Shown: positions 8,509-18,566, counted from the first letter of the stretch. The stretch is 64,000 nucleotides of DNA from Brevibacillus laterosporus DSM 25 (GCF_002706795.1 NZ_CP017705.1:1274501-1338500); one strand, 5' to 3'. Numbers and translations: made by a program. Notes: generated by a model from the letters alone, not told the origin.

Positions 8509-8953
8509 CTTTGTTCCCTCTCTCCTTTAATAAGGAATGATATTTTTTCTCTAGATAATGATTGAGCAATTCTAAAGATTGAGTAATTTGTTTTCGCTCG
8601 TGTTCCTTCATTCCCACAAATAATTCGGGTAAATACTGTTCTTTCATTAGAGGAAATCGATTTTGAAGCTGAGAAAAATCCTGAGCCAGAAAAACCCAGA
8701 CCATGCGTCTGTCATTATGATCCCGCTTGCGAGTCACCAAGTTGGCTTTTTCCAAACGATCGATGATACCGGAAACCGTGCTATAGGATAATTCTAGCTT
8801 TTTACTGATTTCTCCAATCGTCTTCGGATTATCTTTTACTTGATGAATCACCATAATCTGAGGTTTAGTAATGCCGCTCTTCACCAGCTCTTGCGTAAAA
8901 ATCCCGATGTATAAATTCCACATGTCCATCAATCGATCAGAGAGCTCATTCAT
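8483..8953 (-). CDS. MarR-family transcriptional regulator
   Basis: A 156-residue winged-helix regulator. The DNA-binding core is visible as TIGEISKKLELSYSTVSGIIDRLEKANLVTRKRDHNDRRMVWVFLA, including the wing with the DxRMVWV pattern. It is the first gene of the operon with the RND pump and adaptor and overlaps the pump gene, so it most likely represses this operon until a ligand binds. Its ATG follows a GGAGG site at a rather long spacing of 13 bases. Confidence 0.9.
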   Translation of the reverse strand: MNELSDRLMDMWNLYIGIFTQELVKSGITKPQIMVIHQVKDNPKTIGEISKKLELSYSTVSGIIDRLEKANLVTRKRDHNDRRMVWVFLAQDFSQLQNRFPLMKEQYLPELFVGMKEHERKQITQSLELLNHYLEKKYHSLLKERGNKDEHFKVCD

Positions 8954-9344
8954 AGAATCACGGCAACCTCCTCCTACTGTTTTTATTTCGCTATACGAAA
9001 CATTATGTCATGATGGTTATCTTGTATCAAGAAATTTCCAAAGCTACATATGCTAAATACAGCTTCTGTCATTGGTCTATCTGATAATACGTATCTCCTT
9101 ACAAAAAATTTCTCTTTTCAAAAAATTGATTTGTTTTTTTTGTATGAATTATAGAAAGTTCCATTCTTTTTCATCAGACTGTCGACAATCGCGGGAGTGA
9201 ACGCGTACACCCTATATTGTCACTCGGCTGAAAAAAGTTTCGGTTTTTATAAAAATATCCTCTCCAAAAAAAATTGTAACTTTTCTTTTTTTATTCTCGA
9301 CCTTGTATGTGAGCAAGAAAAATTAAAAGAAAAGGAAGATAATT
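8954..9344. other. 391-bp AT-rich divergent intergenic region
   Basis: This region separates marR (minus) from the secreted YcdB-like gene (plus) and must hold both promoters. No reading frame here looks real. The only site I can name is the ECF-type promoter candidate at 9275-9301. Confidence 0.6.
9275..9301 (+). promoter_or_regulatory. Candidate ECF sigma-type promoter
   Basis: TGTAAC (9275-9280), a 17-base T-rich spacer and CGAC (9298-9301) resemble the AAC/CG layout of ECF promoters. It sits 44 bases before the gene that leads the sigma/anti-sigma cluster, which suggests autoregulation. This is inferred from pattern only. Confidence 0.4.
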
Positions 9345-10817
9345 ATGAAAAAATCTACGAATAAAACAGTCTTGAGTCTTATGGCAGCACTTATGCTTTC
9401 ATCAACTCCGGTATGGGCTAGTGCCAAAACCGTTACAGATGAAACAGGAAAAGTACAAACCTTACAGGAGTTAAATAAAGTAATAAAAAAATCAGTACAG
9501 CAATTGACTGAAATACTTCCTGAATTAGAAGAGTTCACTCGAATTGAGGTTTTACCGTATTCTGAAGGAAAAACAAAAGTTGTTCTTTCTAAAGTAAAAG
9601 CTAAGAAATTCCCATCGGCTGTTATCATACTTGATTCTGAGTCAGGAGTTATTCAAAAATTCGATATAAGAAAAGAAGACGTTTATTCTGATGAACCCGC
9701 TGACAAAGAAATGGCCAAGGAAAAAGGAGAAGCTTTTCTGAAAAAGCTACTTGGTGATGACGCTGATCAGTATACAGTCAGAGAAAGAATTGGAATTGGA
9801 GGAGGAGATGGCGCTAGTGATAGACACGCTTGGATTAATATCTCCTTTAATCGTGTACTCAACGGCATTGAACTTAAAGATGATCAATATTATCTTCAAG
9901 TAAATCCAAATGGAGATATTATTGGCATGGAAAAGAGAACCCCAGCTAGTTCTGATGAAGATCTTCCAAATCCCCAAAAACTAATCAGTGAGGAACAAGC
10001 GGAAGAAGCGTTAGCTAACATAATTTTCCCATTCATTTCAGCAGATGATGGAAGAGTCGTTTATTTCTTCCCTGCTACTCCTTATGTGAATGCTGAGACA
10101 GGAGAAAAGATTAGTACCTTTCAGGACACGTCCTACTCTGATCCATATCAGGCAAATCAAAGTGGTAAAAAATTGGTAGCTAAATCAGCTGATGAGGCCG
10201 CTGAAGCTCTACAATCCGTATTGGGTTTTGATGTAACAGGTTTGACCTTAGTTGAAAAAGAATCCAAAGGAAATAAAATATATTCATGGTATAAAAACAA
10301 AGAAGCAGTTGCTTCGGTTGAGACAAAAGATAATCAAGTACTTGATATAGCAATCGAGGATGAAAATAAGAATGCTACAAAAGCTAAAATTTCTCCGGAA
10401 GAAGGTCAAAAGCTAGCTGTCAAAACAATTCAAAAGTATTTGGGAGACGATGTAGAGGAATTAATTAACAAATCTTGGAAAACAAATAAAGATCCTGATA
10501 TTGTAATTCATTACGAGATCAATCAAGCCCATGCAGGAATCTTGGTTCTTGACCGTTCATATTTAGTAACAGTGAACCGTGCTACTGGTAAAGTGACGGG
10601 AATTAGCGGACTAGGTGAAACTTCTGAAAAGCTACCAGACAAGGATTCAATTATTGACGCTGAAACAGCTACAAAAGCTTTTCTAAAAGAAACTCCACTT
10701 AAGCTTGTCTACGTAACTGCAAACACAACTGGAAACGATGGCGACGCATATATCGCCTATACAGTAGACAATGACGTGCGTATCAATGGAATTACAGGGG
10801 AACCAGTAGAAAAATAA
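9345..10817 (+). CDS. Secreted YcdB/PepSY-like repeat protein
   Basis: A 490-residue exported protein with a signal peptide (KTVLSLMAALMLSSTPVWASAK). The mature part consists of repeated PepSY/YcdB-type modules. These show recurring helix-strand units such as EEQAEEALANIIFP, SPEEGQKLAVKTIQKYLGDD and DAETATKAFLKETPLKLVYV, each followed by strands ending in a Gly-containing turn. The last unit (LPDKDSIIDAETATKAFL to ITGEPVEK) is related to the C-terminus of the anti-sigma-like protein at 11417-13027. Function unknown. It may be a sensor partner, inhibitor or target of the adjacent sigma system. A good SD (AAAAGGAAG) precedes the ATG. Confidence 0.75.
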   Translation: MKKSTNKTVLSLMAALMLSSTPVWASAKTVTDETGKVQTLQELNKVIKKSVQQLTEILPELEEFTRIEVLPYSEGKTKVVLSKVKAKKFPSAVIILDSESGVIQKFDIRKEDVYSDEPADKEMAKEKGEAFLKKLLGDDADQYTVRERIGIGGGDGASDRHAWINISFNRVLNGIELKDDQYYLQVNPNGDIIGMEKRTPASSDEDLPNPQKLISEEQAEEALANIIFPFISADDGRVVYFFPATPYVNAETGEKISTFQDTSYSDPYQANQSGKKLVAKSADEAAEALQSVLGFDVTGLTLVEKESKGNKIYSWYKNKEAVASVETKDNQVLDIAIEDENKNATKAKISPEEGQKLAVKTIQKYLGDDVEELINKSWKTNKDPDIVIHYEINQAHAGILVLDRSYLVTVNRATGKVTGISGLGETSEKLPDKDSIIDAETATKAFLKETPLKLVYVTANTTGNDGDAYIAYTVDNDVRINGITGEPVEK

Positions 10818-10842
10818 TTCTTAATTAACCTATCACTCCACA

Positions 10843-10874
10843 AAGCCATCCTTGTTGTTTGGGATGGCTTTTAT
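10843..10874 (+). terminator. Partial terminator between the secreted gene and the sigma gene
   Basis: AAGCCATCC and GGATGGCTT form a 9-bp stem followed by only TTAT. The weak T tract suggests leaky termination that allows some readthrough into the sigma factor gene. Confidence 0.65.
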
Positions 10875-10893
10875 CCAGGAGGGGAATTATGCC

Positions 10894-11433
10894 TTGACGG
10901 AAGACGAAAAGGAACATATCCAGCATATATACCGTACTCATTATCAGGACATCTATCAATTTCTAGTCTTTTTTACAGGCGATCAAAACGAAGCAGAGGA
11001 TTTGACACAGGAGGTTTTTATTCGTCTATTCCGCTCTTTGTCAAATTACGATGGACGTTCTCCACTAAAGCTATACATACTTTCTATTGCTCGTTATACA
11101 GCAATCGACCATTATCGTAAAAAAAAGTTTAAATATGTCTTTTCAGACTATTGGATAAAAAAAATACCGGCAACATTTGGACTGCCTGAAAAAGAACTAC
11201 AGCAAAAAGAACTACAACAGAACCTACAGCAAATCTTTCAGTCACTGAAGCCGAAACATAGAATGGTCATCATCCTCCGCGGTTTACGAGAGCTTTCGAT
11301 TAAAGAAACGGCGGAAATTTTAGGGTGTAGTGAGGCAAAAGTAAAAGTCGATTACCATCGTGCCCTGAAGATTATGCAAAAGAAATGTCTTATTCCCACG
11401 ATGGGAGGATTATACGATGAGCTTGCCAAGTGA
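10894..11433 (+). CDS. ECF-type RNA polymerase sigma factor
   Basis: A 179-residue sigma-70 family protein containing only regions 2 and 4. Region 2 shows YRTHYQDIYQFLVFFTGDQNEAEDLTQEVFIRLFRSL, with the typical DLTQEVF core. Region 4 shows LKPKHRMVIILRGLRELSIKETAEILGCSEAKVKVDYHRALKIM. The linker has an odd KELQQKELQQNLQQ repeat. The start is the TTG at 10894, 9 bases after GGAGGGG. An upstream in-frame TTG at 10852 lies inside the terminator hairpin and has no ribosome site. The gene overlaps the next one by 17 bases, the usual sigma/anti-sigma coupling. Confidence 0.88.
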   Translation: MTEDEKEHIQHIYRTHYQDIYQFLVFFTGDQNEAEDLTQEVFIRLFRSLSNYDGRSPLKLYILSIARYTAIDHYRKKKFKYVFSDYWIKKIPATFGLPEKELQQKELQQNLQQIFQSLKPKHRMVIILRGLRELSIKETAEILGCSEAKVKVDYHRALKIMQKKCLIPTMGGLYDELAK

Positions 11434-13027
11434 AAAAGAGATCTTACATGCTTTAAAGCAAAGAGAAGATTTACAGCCACGGTCTCAATTTGTGGAAGAG
11501 TGTGAAGTAGCGATTATCAAAAGGCTAGCAAAAAAGAAACGAGCTCACATCTGGTATATTCGAACTGCGAAAATATCCTGTATTGGTGCTACTATGATGT
11601 TAGTGATATGGCTTGGCTCTCCTCTGCTTCATCAGCCAATGGAATGGTCACAAACAGAGCCTATTGTTAAAGAACCGTTACATAACGAACCGTCACCTTC
11701 TATTCCCAAACCTCCTATAGAGAAAAAAGGTCCAACGATTCGTCCAACTGTTCCAGTTCCTACTCCCACTCCGATCCAGGTGCCAGATCGAGATCAAAAG
11801 CCAGTACCAACAACTCCTGATCCTGATCCAATCAAAGAAAAGATATCAGAGTCGGTTGTCGATAAAAAAGAAGTGCCTATTGTAAAACAAAATCAAATGA
11901 CTGAGTTTGAACAAATAGCGTTCGATTTTCTAAAACAAAGGCTTGGGGATTCTATCAATAGCTTCCAAAGCTTTGTTGGTACTAAAGGAAAAGCTACAAG
12001 CCGAGTAGTATATTATCGGATGGTTCATAATACTCCTATTCTCGATCAAAATATAAATCTATCAATAGATGTCCAAACGAAAGACGTATATTCTACTATC
12101 AAAGGTAATATTACGGAAGATATTGATCCACTTCACTTCCCTCTTCCTAAAGATATATTGCCAATAGCGAAAGTGGACGAAATTTTGGAAAAAGAAATGC
12201 GACTTATTTATTTTCAAACAGGAGAAAATCAGTATGTATTGGGATACCAACCTGCTATCTATGGGTATATCGATGCAAAGAGCGGGGAATGGTTAGATTC
12301 TTCATATAGATTGCTTGATAAATCAAGTGGAAAGATTATCCCCCTTGATTCAAGAAAGCAATTTTCTGCTAAGTCCGAAGAAGAAGTACAGACAATCTTA
12401 GCTGATTTGTTTACTGTGGACACACAAAAACTTAGCATGCAGAGTAGCTCATCCTATAAACAAAGTCAAATATATCAATGGGAAGATGACACGGAAAAGC
12501 GTGGCCGTATTGAAGTAAATACGTTCAGTGGCCAGCTTCTTGAATATGCTTATAAACCTGAAATAAATCATACTTCATCTCAAATCAATAAGGTAGAAGC
12601 TCAGCAAAAGGCGATAGCTTTACTCAAGTATATCGTCCCTACACAAATAAAGGAGCTTTATCTGGACACCAACAAAGAAAATATTGATACGTCTTTTATT
12701 ACTTTTACCTTTTATCCTAGCTATGAAGGAATTCCTGTGATTAGTCATCCTTACCATGTCACAGTTGATATGGATACAGGTACGATCACGAATTATCAGG
12801 GTAGCCCTTTTGATCCAGAATCGTTACCTAAAAAATCCAGCATCCTGTCGATTAAAGAGGCTACACAGACCTATATTCAGACCTATCCGTTTCAGTTAGC
12901 ATATATCTTGCCTACCAAAAACGGCAGCCCCCGTTTGGTATATACTGTCTTACCAGAAAACACCGACGCAAATACTATAGATGCAAAAACGGGGCTGCTT
13001 CTTAAAATGAAAATGGAAAACGAATAA
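11417..13027 (+). CDS. Membrane-anchored anti-sigma-like protein with extracellular YcdB-type domains
   Basis: A 536-residue protein with a short basic cytosolic N-terminus (about 45 residues), one membrane segment (about residues 47-68, KISCIGATMMLVIWLGSPLL), a Pro-rich spacer (about 75-130) and a large extracellular part. The extracellular part shares module types with the secreted protein at 9345: TYHVTVDMDTGTITNYQGSPF and LSIKEATQTYIQTYPFQLAYIL match its C-terminal units. Overlap with the sigma gene and this topology argue for an anti-sigma factor or sensor. No zinc-type anti-sigma motif is evident in the N-terminus, so the sigma-binding mode is unclear. Confidence 0.7.
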   Translation: MSLPSEKEILHALKQREDLQPRSQFVEECEVAIIKRLAKKKRAHIWYIRTAKISCIGATMMLVIWLGSPLLHQPMEWSQTEPIVKEPLHNEPSPSIPKPPIEKKGPTIRPTVPVPTPTPIQVPDRDQKPVPTTPDPDPIKEKISESVVDKKEVPIVKQNQMTEFEQIAFDFLKQRLGDSINSFQSFVGTKGKATSRVVYYRMVHNTPILDQNINLSIDVQTKDVYSTIKGNITEDIDPLHFPLPKDILPIAKVDEILEKEMRLIYFQTGENQYVLGYQPAIYGYIDAKSGEWLDSSYRLLDKSSGKIIPLDSRKQFSAKSEEEVQTILADLFTVDTQKLSMQSSSSYKQSQIYQWEDDTEKRGRIEVNTFSGQLLEYAYKPEINHTSSQINKVEAQQKAIALLKYIVPTQIKELYLDTNKENIDTSFITFTFYPSYEGIPVISHPYHVTVDMDTGTITNYQGSPFDPESLPKKSSILSIKEATQTYIQTYPFQLAYILPTKNGSPRLVYTVLPENTDANTIDAKTGLLLKMKMENE

Positions 13028-13033
13028 TAAATC

Positions 13034-13066
13034 AGCCACCTTCTCTATCTGCTAGGAAAGGTGGCT
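13034..13066. terminator. Terminator between convergent anti-sigma and moaC genes
   Basis: AGCCACCTT and AAGGTGGCT form a 9-bp stem followed by CCTTTTAT on the plus strand. Confidence 0.7.
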
Positions 13067-13111
13067 CCTTTTATAGGTTAATCTGTGGCTAATCTACATC
13101 CAAAATTAAAT

Positions 13112-13600
13112 CTATCCCTCTAAGCGCTCATAGTCCCCACTCTTGCCACCCGTTTTTTTCACCAGATAGGTAGGACCAATAATCATTTCCTTATCCATTG
13201 CCTTACACATATCATAGACAGTGAGTGTCACAGCACTAGCAGCCGTCAATGCTTCCATTTCTACTCCTGTTTTACCTGTTGTTTTCACTTTAACCCATAC
13301 CCCAATGGTATCCTCACCCTCGTATTCATATGTAACATCTACGCCCGTTAAGGCTAACGGATGACACATTGGAATGATATCTGAGGTTTTTTTGGCTGCC
13401 ATAATGCCCGCTACTTGTGCTACAGCCAGTACGTCCCCTTTACTGATCTTCCCTTCCTTTATGCGTAGCAAGGTCTCCGGCTTCATCACAATCCGGCTTC
13501 TAGCTACCGCCTCACGTCGCGTAACATCTTTATCTGAGATATCTACCATGCGAGCCCTATTTTGTTCATTAAAATGTGTTAGTTGATCTTTTGTAGACAT
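13112..13600 (-). CDS. moaC: Cyclic pyranopterin monophosphate synthase MoaC
   Basis: A 162-residue MoaC. Hallmark stretches are [20 protein letters not shown], the active-site [17 protein letters not shown], and [27 protein letters not shown], with the catalytic Lys near the end ([14 protein letters not shown]). It converts 3',8-cyclo-GTP, made by MoaA, to cyclic pyranopterin monophosphate in molybdopterin synthesis. It is divergent from the moaDE-moeB genes. The length is normal for the family. Confidence 0.95.
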   Translation of the reverse strand: MSTKDQLTHFNEQNRARMVDISDKDVTRREAVARSRIVMKPETLLRIKEGKISKGDVLAVAQVAGIMAAKKTSDIIPMCHPLALTGVDVTYEYEGEDTIGVWVKVKTTGKTGVEMEALTAASAVTLTVYDMCKAMDKEMIIGPTYLVKKTGGKSGDYERLEG

Positions 13601-13855
13601 AATCGTTTTCTCCTTTTTTACAAACGTTCTTTCTACATTTATTTTATGTTAATGTATACGACCTGACTATTCAAACAATCCATCCACTGCCACTAATGCC
13701 TATCTTCCGCGTTACGCTCCTCTTTATCCATAAAGAGAACGGGTAGAGATTGCTACTCGACTTAGCTTCCTCCCTTCATTTCGCTATAGTGATATGGTAT
13801 GTTCAAGAGAGAAACGGAAAATAGTAAGCAGAACGAAAGAAAAGAGGCTAATGAC
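13601..13855. other. 255-bp divergent spacer between moaC and the moaD-moaE fusion
   Basis: It holds the promoters for both directions. Small hairpins are present (for example CGGGTAG/CTACTCG at about 13739-13758), but I do not see a molybdenum-cofactor riboswitch pattern. Confidence 0.4.
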
Positions 13856-14560
13856 ATGCAGGTTACCCTATTATTATTCGCCGGTTTAGCAGAACGCGCC
13901 GGACAAAATAACGTACAGATCGAATTGCCTGATTCCAGTACCGTACAAGATTTACTCGATAAGCTACCCCATGAGTATCCAGCTTTGAAGGAACTGCTAT
14001 CCAGTTGCTTTGTATCGGTAAATCAAGAATATGCCGATCACCATACTATTATAAAGGAAAACGACGAAGTAGCGATTCTTCCCCCTGTAAGCGGAGGCGA
14101 AGAGCCACGTTTTGTAATTACAGAAGCTCCTCTCTCTGTAGAACCGTTAATTAAACTAGTTTCTCACCGTAACTGTGGAGCTATTTTAACTTTTATCGGT
14201 ACTGTACGTGAAATGACACAGGGTCAGCGTACTGTCTATCTTTCATATGAAGCGTATATTCCAATGGCCATTGAAAAGCTTAAACAAGTGGAGGCAGAAA
14301 TCCATGAACGCTGGGAAAATATACGTGTTGCCATCCACCATCGAATTGGTGATCTACAGATTGAAGAGATCGCGGTAGTAATTGCTGTTTCATCTCCACA
14401 TCGTAATGATTCCTTTGAAGCTGGTCGCTATGCGATTGAGCGTTTAAAACAAATCGTCCCTATATGGAAAAAGGAAATATGGGAGGATGGAAACGAGTGG
14501 AAGGGTCATCAGCTAGGACCTTGGAATCCAATTACTGACTTGGATAGTGAGAAAAAATAG
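13856..14560 (+). CDS. Fused molybdopterin synthase MoaD-MoaE
   Basis: A 234-residue fusion of both molybdopterin synthase subunits. Residues 1-81 are MoaD (LLLFAGLAERAG at the start and NDEVAILPPVSGG at the end). Residues about 85-225 are MoaE (LVSHRNCGAILTFIGTVREMTQG, LSYEAYIPMAIEKLK, HRIGDLQIEEIAVVIAVSSPHR, PIWKKEIWEDG), with the conserved Lys residues present. MoaD needs a free C-terminal Gly-Gly to carry the thiocarboxylate; here GG is followed directly by EEPRF. Processing as in mycobacterial MoaX is therefore likely. The start is the ATG at 13856, preceded by AAAGAGG. An in-frame ATG at 13799 lacks a ribosome site. Confidence 0.92.
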   Translation: MQVTLLLFAGLAERAGQNNVQIELPDSSTVQDLLDKLPHEYPALKELLSSCFVSVNQEYADHHTIIKENDEVAILPPVSGGEEPRFVITEAPLSVEPLIKLVSHRNCGAILTFIGTVREMTQGQRTVYLSYEAYIPMAIEKLKQVEAEIHERWENIRVAIHHRIGDLQIEEIAVVIAVSSPHRNDSFEAGRYAIERLKQIVPIWKKEIWEDGNEWKGHQLGPWNPITDLDSEKK

Positions 14561-14599
14561 TGTATTTCTTATTGCTAGGATGGAGTGAGCATAACAACC

Positions 14600-15628
14600 A
14601 TGAATGAGAAAAGATATTCTAGACAAATCTTATTCACCCCGATCGGTGCAGCTGGACAAGAACGTTTACGCAACAGTCGTGTTGTCATTGTTGGGATGGG
14701 AGCGCTGGGAACAGTGCTCTCCAATCACCTAGTACGAGCTGGGGTCGGGTTTGTACGGTTTATAGACCGGGATTTTGTGGAACCAAGCAATTTACAGCGT
14801 CAAATGCTGTATGACGAAGAAGATGCAAGACAACACTTGCCGAAAGCGATAGCCGCTTATGAGAAATTATCTAAAATAAACTCAGATGTAGCATTGGAAC
14901 CCATCGTAGCAGATGTTACTGCTTTTCATGCTGAAAAGTATTTATCAGATGTTGATCTAATTTTAGACGCTACAGATAATTTTCAGGTTCGCTATCTCAT
15001 TAATGATGTAGCTGTTAAATACAATATCCCTTGGATTTATGGTGGAGCTGTCAGCGCGACTGGAACATATACCGCTATTCGCCCTGGTGAAACGCCCTGC
15101 TTACGTTGTCTATTTCCCGAAGCTCCTAAGCCAGGTACAACCGCCACATGTGATACAGCTGGCGTAATTGGCCCAATCATACATGTTGTTGCCTCCTATC
15201 AGGCGACAGAAGCTTTTAAAATCCTTTTACAGGCAACAAATGCCTACAATCCTCATCTGGAGCATTTCGATTTATGGAATAATACTCATCAACAAGTCAA
15301 AGTCCTCAAGGCAAAACGTCCTGACTGTCCTACTTGTGGACAGCGAAATTTTGAATTTCTGGAGACTAGCCCTGATGATGAGCTAGCTACAGCCTTATGT
15401 GGTCGAGATACGGTACAACTGAGTCCTCGTGAAACAACTACACTTGATTTATCTCAACTAGCAGAACGGCTCGCTCCCTTAGGGACAGTGGAACAGAATC
15501 GTTTCTTACTGCGATTCCACATCGACTCCTACACTCTAGTAATTTTCCCAGACGGGCGTGTGCTCGTTCAAAATACAGACGATATTGCCATTGCACGTGG
15601 CTTATTCGCCAAATTTATCGGTAATTAG
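14600..15628 (+). CDS. moeB: MoeB/ThiF-family sulfur-carrier adenylyltransferase
   Basis: A 342-residue E1-like enzyme. It has the nucleotide-binding VVIVGMGALGTVLSNHLVRAGVG, the FIDRDFVEPSNLQRQMLY motif, LDATDNFQVRYLIND, a zinc site from CLRC and CPTC, and the TCDTAG catalytic-Cys region. It adenylates the C-terminal Gly of MoaD (or of ThiS). Proximity to the moaD-moaE fusion points to molybdopterin. A C-terminal extension of about 90 residues resembles that of longer Bacillus MoeB/ThiF proteins. I prefer the ATG at 14600 (MNEKRYSRQ) over the GTG at 14585. Confidence 0.9.
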   Translation: MNEKRYSRQILFTPIGAAGQERLRNSRVVIVGMGALGTVLSNHLVRAGVGFVRFIDRDFVEPSNLQRQMLYDEEDARQHLPKAIAAYEKLSKINSDVALEPIVADVTAFHAEKYLSDVDLILDATDNFQVRYLINDVAVKYNIPWIYGGAVSATGTYTAIRPGETPCLRCLFPEAPKPGTTATCDTAGVIGPIIHVVASYQATEAFKILLQATNAYNPHLEHFDLWNNTHQQVKVLKAKRPDCPTCGQRNFEFLETSPDDELATALCGRDTVQLSPRETTTLDLSQLAERLAPLGTVEQNRFLLRFHIDSYTLVIFPDGRVLVQNTDDIAIARGLFAKFIGN

Positions 15629-15787
15629 GTAATTTTGTTACTATTTTGTGAAAATAGGGTGGAAGAGTAACACGCTTTCGAGTATAATAAATTTGCAACG
15701 GAAACGAAACGTGGTTTCATCTAGTGAAACAAACGGGTAAGGAATTATGTAACAGTTGAATTTATTTGCTCGAAGGGGGTTATTCTT

Positions 15788-18505
15788 TTGGCTTTTCAAG
15801 ATGAGTACAAAGTAAAATCGTCCATGCAAGTAGGTGACAAAACCTACAAGTACTATCGTTTGCAAGGTTTGGAAGATCAAGGAATCGGTGAGGTATCTAA
15901 ATTACCTTTCTCCATTAAAATCTTGTTGGAAGCTGCAGTTCGCCAATTTGATAATCGTGCAATAACAAAGGAGCATGTTACATCTCTCGCAAACTGGACG
16001 AAGGGCCGTGACAGTAATCAAGAGGTTCCACTAATGCCTGCTCGTATCGTTCTTCAAGACTTTACCGGTGTACCTGCGGTTGTAGACTTGGCTGCTATGC
16101 GTGTGGCAATGAAAAACAATGGTGGAAATCCTCGCCGTATCAACCCACTTGTCCCAGTGGATTTGGTAATTGACCACTCCGTTATGGTTGACTCATTCGG
16201 TTCAGCAGATTCTTTGGCAACAAACATGGATTTAGAATTTGAACGCAATGAGGAGCGTTACCGCTTCCTACGTTGGGCACAAACGGCATTTGATAATTTC
16301 CGCGTCGTGCCACCTGCTACAGGTATTGTTCACCAGGTTAACCTTGAGTACTTAGCATCTGTTGTTGCTAATCGCGAAGTGAATGGCGAAACATTTGCTT
16401 ATCCAGATTCCTTGGTAGGTACGGATTCTCATACTACAATGATCAATGGATTAGGCGTACTTGGTTGGGGTGTCGGCGGTATCGAGGCAGAAGCTGGTAT
16501 GCTTGGACAACCGCTTTACTTCGTTACTCCTGAGGTCGTTGGTTTTAAATTGACTGGTACTTTAAAAGAAGGATCTACCGCAACTGATCTAGCTCTTACC
16601 ATCACACAAATGCTTCGTAAAAAAGGCGTTGTAGGTAAGTTCGTTGAATTCTATGGTTCCGGTCTATCTAGTATTTCTCTTGCTGACCGTGCAACCGTTG
16701 CCAATATGGCTCCAGAGTATGGTGCAACAATGGGCTTCTTCCCAGTTGACCATCTGACTCTAGATTATATGCGTCAAACAGGTCGCAGCGAAGATCTGAT
16801 CAAACTAGTTGAAACATATACCAAAGCCCAGGGCTTATTCCGCACAGATGACACAGAAGAGCCTGTTTATTCCGAAACGCTCTCTCTTGACTTGTCTACA
16901 GTAGTACCAAGCCTTGCTGGACCAAAACGTCCACAAGACCGTATTGAACTAACTAATATGAAAGAATCCTTTAACTCCATCATCCGCACTCCGATTGAAA
17001 AAGGTGGTTTCGGACTAAGTGATGAGAAGATCTCTACTTCTGCTGAAGTTACCTACACAAACGGGGAAAAGGCTGAATTGAAAACAGGTTCCGTGGTGAT
17101 TGCTGCGATTACTTCCTGTACAAATACGTCTAACCCTAGCGTAATGCTATCTGCTGGTATCGTAGCGAAAAAAGCGGTAGAACGTGGCTTAACCAAACCA
17201 GCTTTCGTTAAGAGCTCTTTGGCACCTGGTTCTCGCGTAGCAGCTCAATACTTAGAAGATGCGGGGCTAATCGATTCTTTAAATAAAATTGGCTTTAATA
17301 TTGTAGGCTTTGGTTGCACCACCTGCATTGGTAACTCTGGTCCATTGCCTGTGGAGACCAGCCAGGCTATTGCTGATAACGATCTAACGGTAGCGGCTGT
17401 ACTATCTGGTAACCGCAACTTTGAAGGTCGTATTCATGCTCAGGTGAAAGCGAACTACTTAGCATCACCTCCATTGGTTATCGCCTACGCATTAGCTGGT
17501 ACAGTAAATATCGACTTAACCACAGAGCCTATCGGTATTGGCAACGACGGTAAGCCTGTATATCTAAAGGATATCTGGCCAACTCCAGCTGAACTGGATG
17601 AAGCTATGAAAAAAGCAACGAATCCAGACCTGTTCCGTGCTGAGTACGAGCATGTATTTACAGCAAATGAACGCTGGAATAAAATTGACGCTCCTACTGG
17701 AGATCTATATGAGTGGGATAGCAAGTCTACCTACATTCAGGAGCCTCCATTCTTTAAAAATCTTGAAAAAGAAGCTGGTCATATCGGAGAAATCAAAGGT
17801 GCTCGCACTTTAGCACTCCTTGGTGATTCCGTAACAACCGACCATATCTCTCCAGCTGGTAACATCACACCGACTAGCCCTGCTGGTGTCTATCTGCAAG
17901 CAAACGGTGTAGAACGTAAAGACTTTAACTCCTATGGTGCTCGTCGTGGCTCTCATGACGTCATGATGCGTGGTACGTTTGCCAACATCCGTATTCGTAA
18001 CCAAGTAGCTCCAGGTACAGAAGGTGGAGTAACGAAATATCTTCCTACCGATGAAGTGATGTCAATCTATGATGCATCTATGAAATATCAAGCAGACAAT
18101 AAAAACCTGGTGGTTATTGCTGGTAAAGAATATGGTACTGGAAGCTCCCGTGACTGGGCTGCGAAAGGTACATTCCTGTTAGGTGTCAAAGCTGTTATCG
18201 CTGAAAGCTTTGAGCGTATTCACCGCTCTAACTTGGTAGGTATGGGAGTCCTTCCGCTTCAATTCTTGGAAGGTACTAACTGGCATACGCTTGGATTAAC
18301 AGGTCGTGAAACCTTTGATATTATTGGTCTAAGCGATAATGTTCAACCAAGTCAGCTTTTGAAAGTTGTAGGTACTCGCGAAGATGGCTCTACATTTGAA
18401 TTCGAAACCATCGCTCGTCTAGATAGTACAGTTGATATCGACTACTATCGAAATAGTGGTATCCTTCAAACAGTTCTTCGCCAATTGTTTAACGAAAGCA
18501 AGTAA
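15788..18505 (+). CDS. acnA: Aconitate hydratase (aconitase A)
   Basis: A 905-residue TCA-cycle enzyme (citB/acnA) that interconverts citrate and isocitrate. The iron-sulfur cluster ligands are visible in [15 protein letters not shown] (first Cys, about residue 440) and [15 protein letters not shown] (second and third, about 505-510). [28 protein letters not shown] and the swivelling domain motif [16 protein letters not shown] are also intact. The TTG start follows AAGGGGG at 9 bases. A TATAAT-like -10 lies at 15682-15687. In Bacilli this protein also binds RNA when iron is low. It is a single-gene unit with its own terminator. Confidence 0.97.
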   Translation: MAFQDEYKVKSSMQVGDKTYKYYRLQGLEDQGIGEVSKLPFSIKILLEAAVRQFDNRAITKEHVTSLANWTKGRDSNQEVPLMPARIVLQDFTGVPAVVDLAAMRVAMKNNGGNPRRINPLVPVDLVIDHSVMVDSFGSADSLATNMDLEFERNEERYRFLRWAQTAFDNFRVVPPATGIVHQVNLEYLASVVANREVNGETFAYPDSLVGTDSHTTMINGLGVLGWGVGGIEAEAGMLGQPLYFVTPEVVGFKLTGTLKEGSTATDLALTITQMLRKKGVVGKFVEFYGSGLSSISLADRATVANMAPEYGATMGFFPVDHLTLDYMRQTGRSEDLIKLVETYTKAQGLFRTDDTEEPVYSETLSLDLSTVVPSLAGPKRPQDRIELTNMKESFNSIIRTPIEKGGFGLSDEKISTSAEVTYTNGEKAELKTGSVVIAAITSCTNTSNPSVMLSAGIVAKKAVERGLTKPAFVKSSLAPGSRVAAQYLEDAGLIDSLNKIGFNIVGFGCTTCIGNSGPLPVETSQAIADNDLTVAAVLSGNRNFEGRIHAQVKANYLASPPLVIAYALAGTVNIDLTTEPIGIGNDGKPVYLKDIWPTPAELDEAMKKATNPDLFRAEYEHVFTANERWNKIDAPTGDLYEWDSKSTYIQEPPFFKNLEKEAGHIGEIKGARTLALLGDSVTTDHISPAGNITPTSPAGVYLQANGVERKDFNSYGARRGSHDVMMRGTFANIRIRNQVAPGTEGGVTKYLPTDEVMSIYDASMKYQADNKNLVVIAGKEYGTGSSRDWAAKGTFLLGVKAVIAESFERIHRSNLVGMGVLPLQFLEGTNWHTLGLTGRETFDIIGLSDNVQPSQLLKVVGTREDGSTFEFETIARLDSTVDIDYYRNSGILQTVLRQLFNESK

Positions 18506-18533
18506 TGTTTCTTCATTTGATATGACTTATACG

Positions 18534-18566
18534 AAATCCCCTGCTGATAAGTGGGGGGATTTTTTA
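18534..18566 (+). terminator. Terminator of the aconitase gene
   Basis: AAATCCCC and GGGGGATTT form the stem, followed by a run of T. Confidence 0.85.

Noticed and set aside
13601-13855. Possible molybdenum-cofactor riboswitch between moaC and moaD-moaE
   Set aside because: Only small hairpins are visible, and the characteristic conserved bases of that class are not there.
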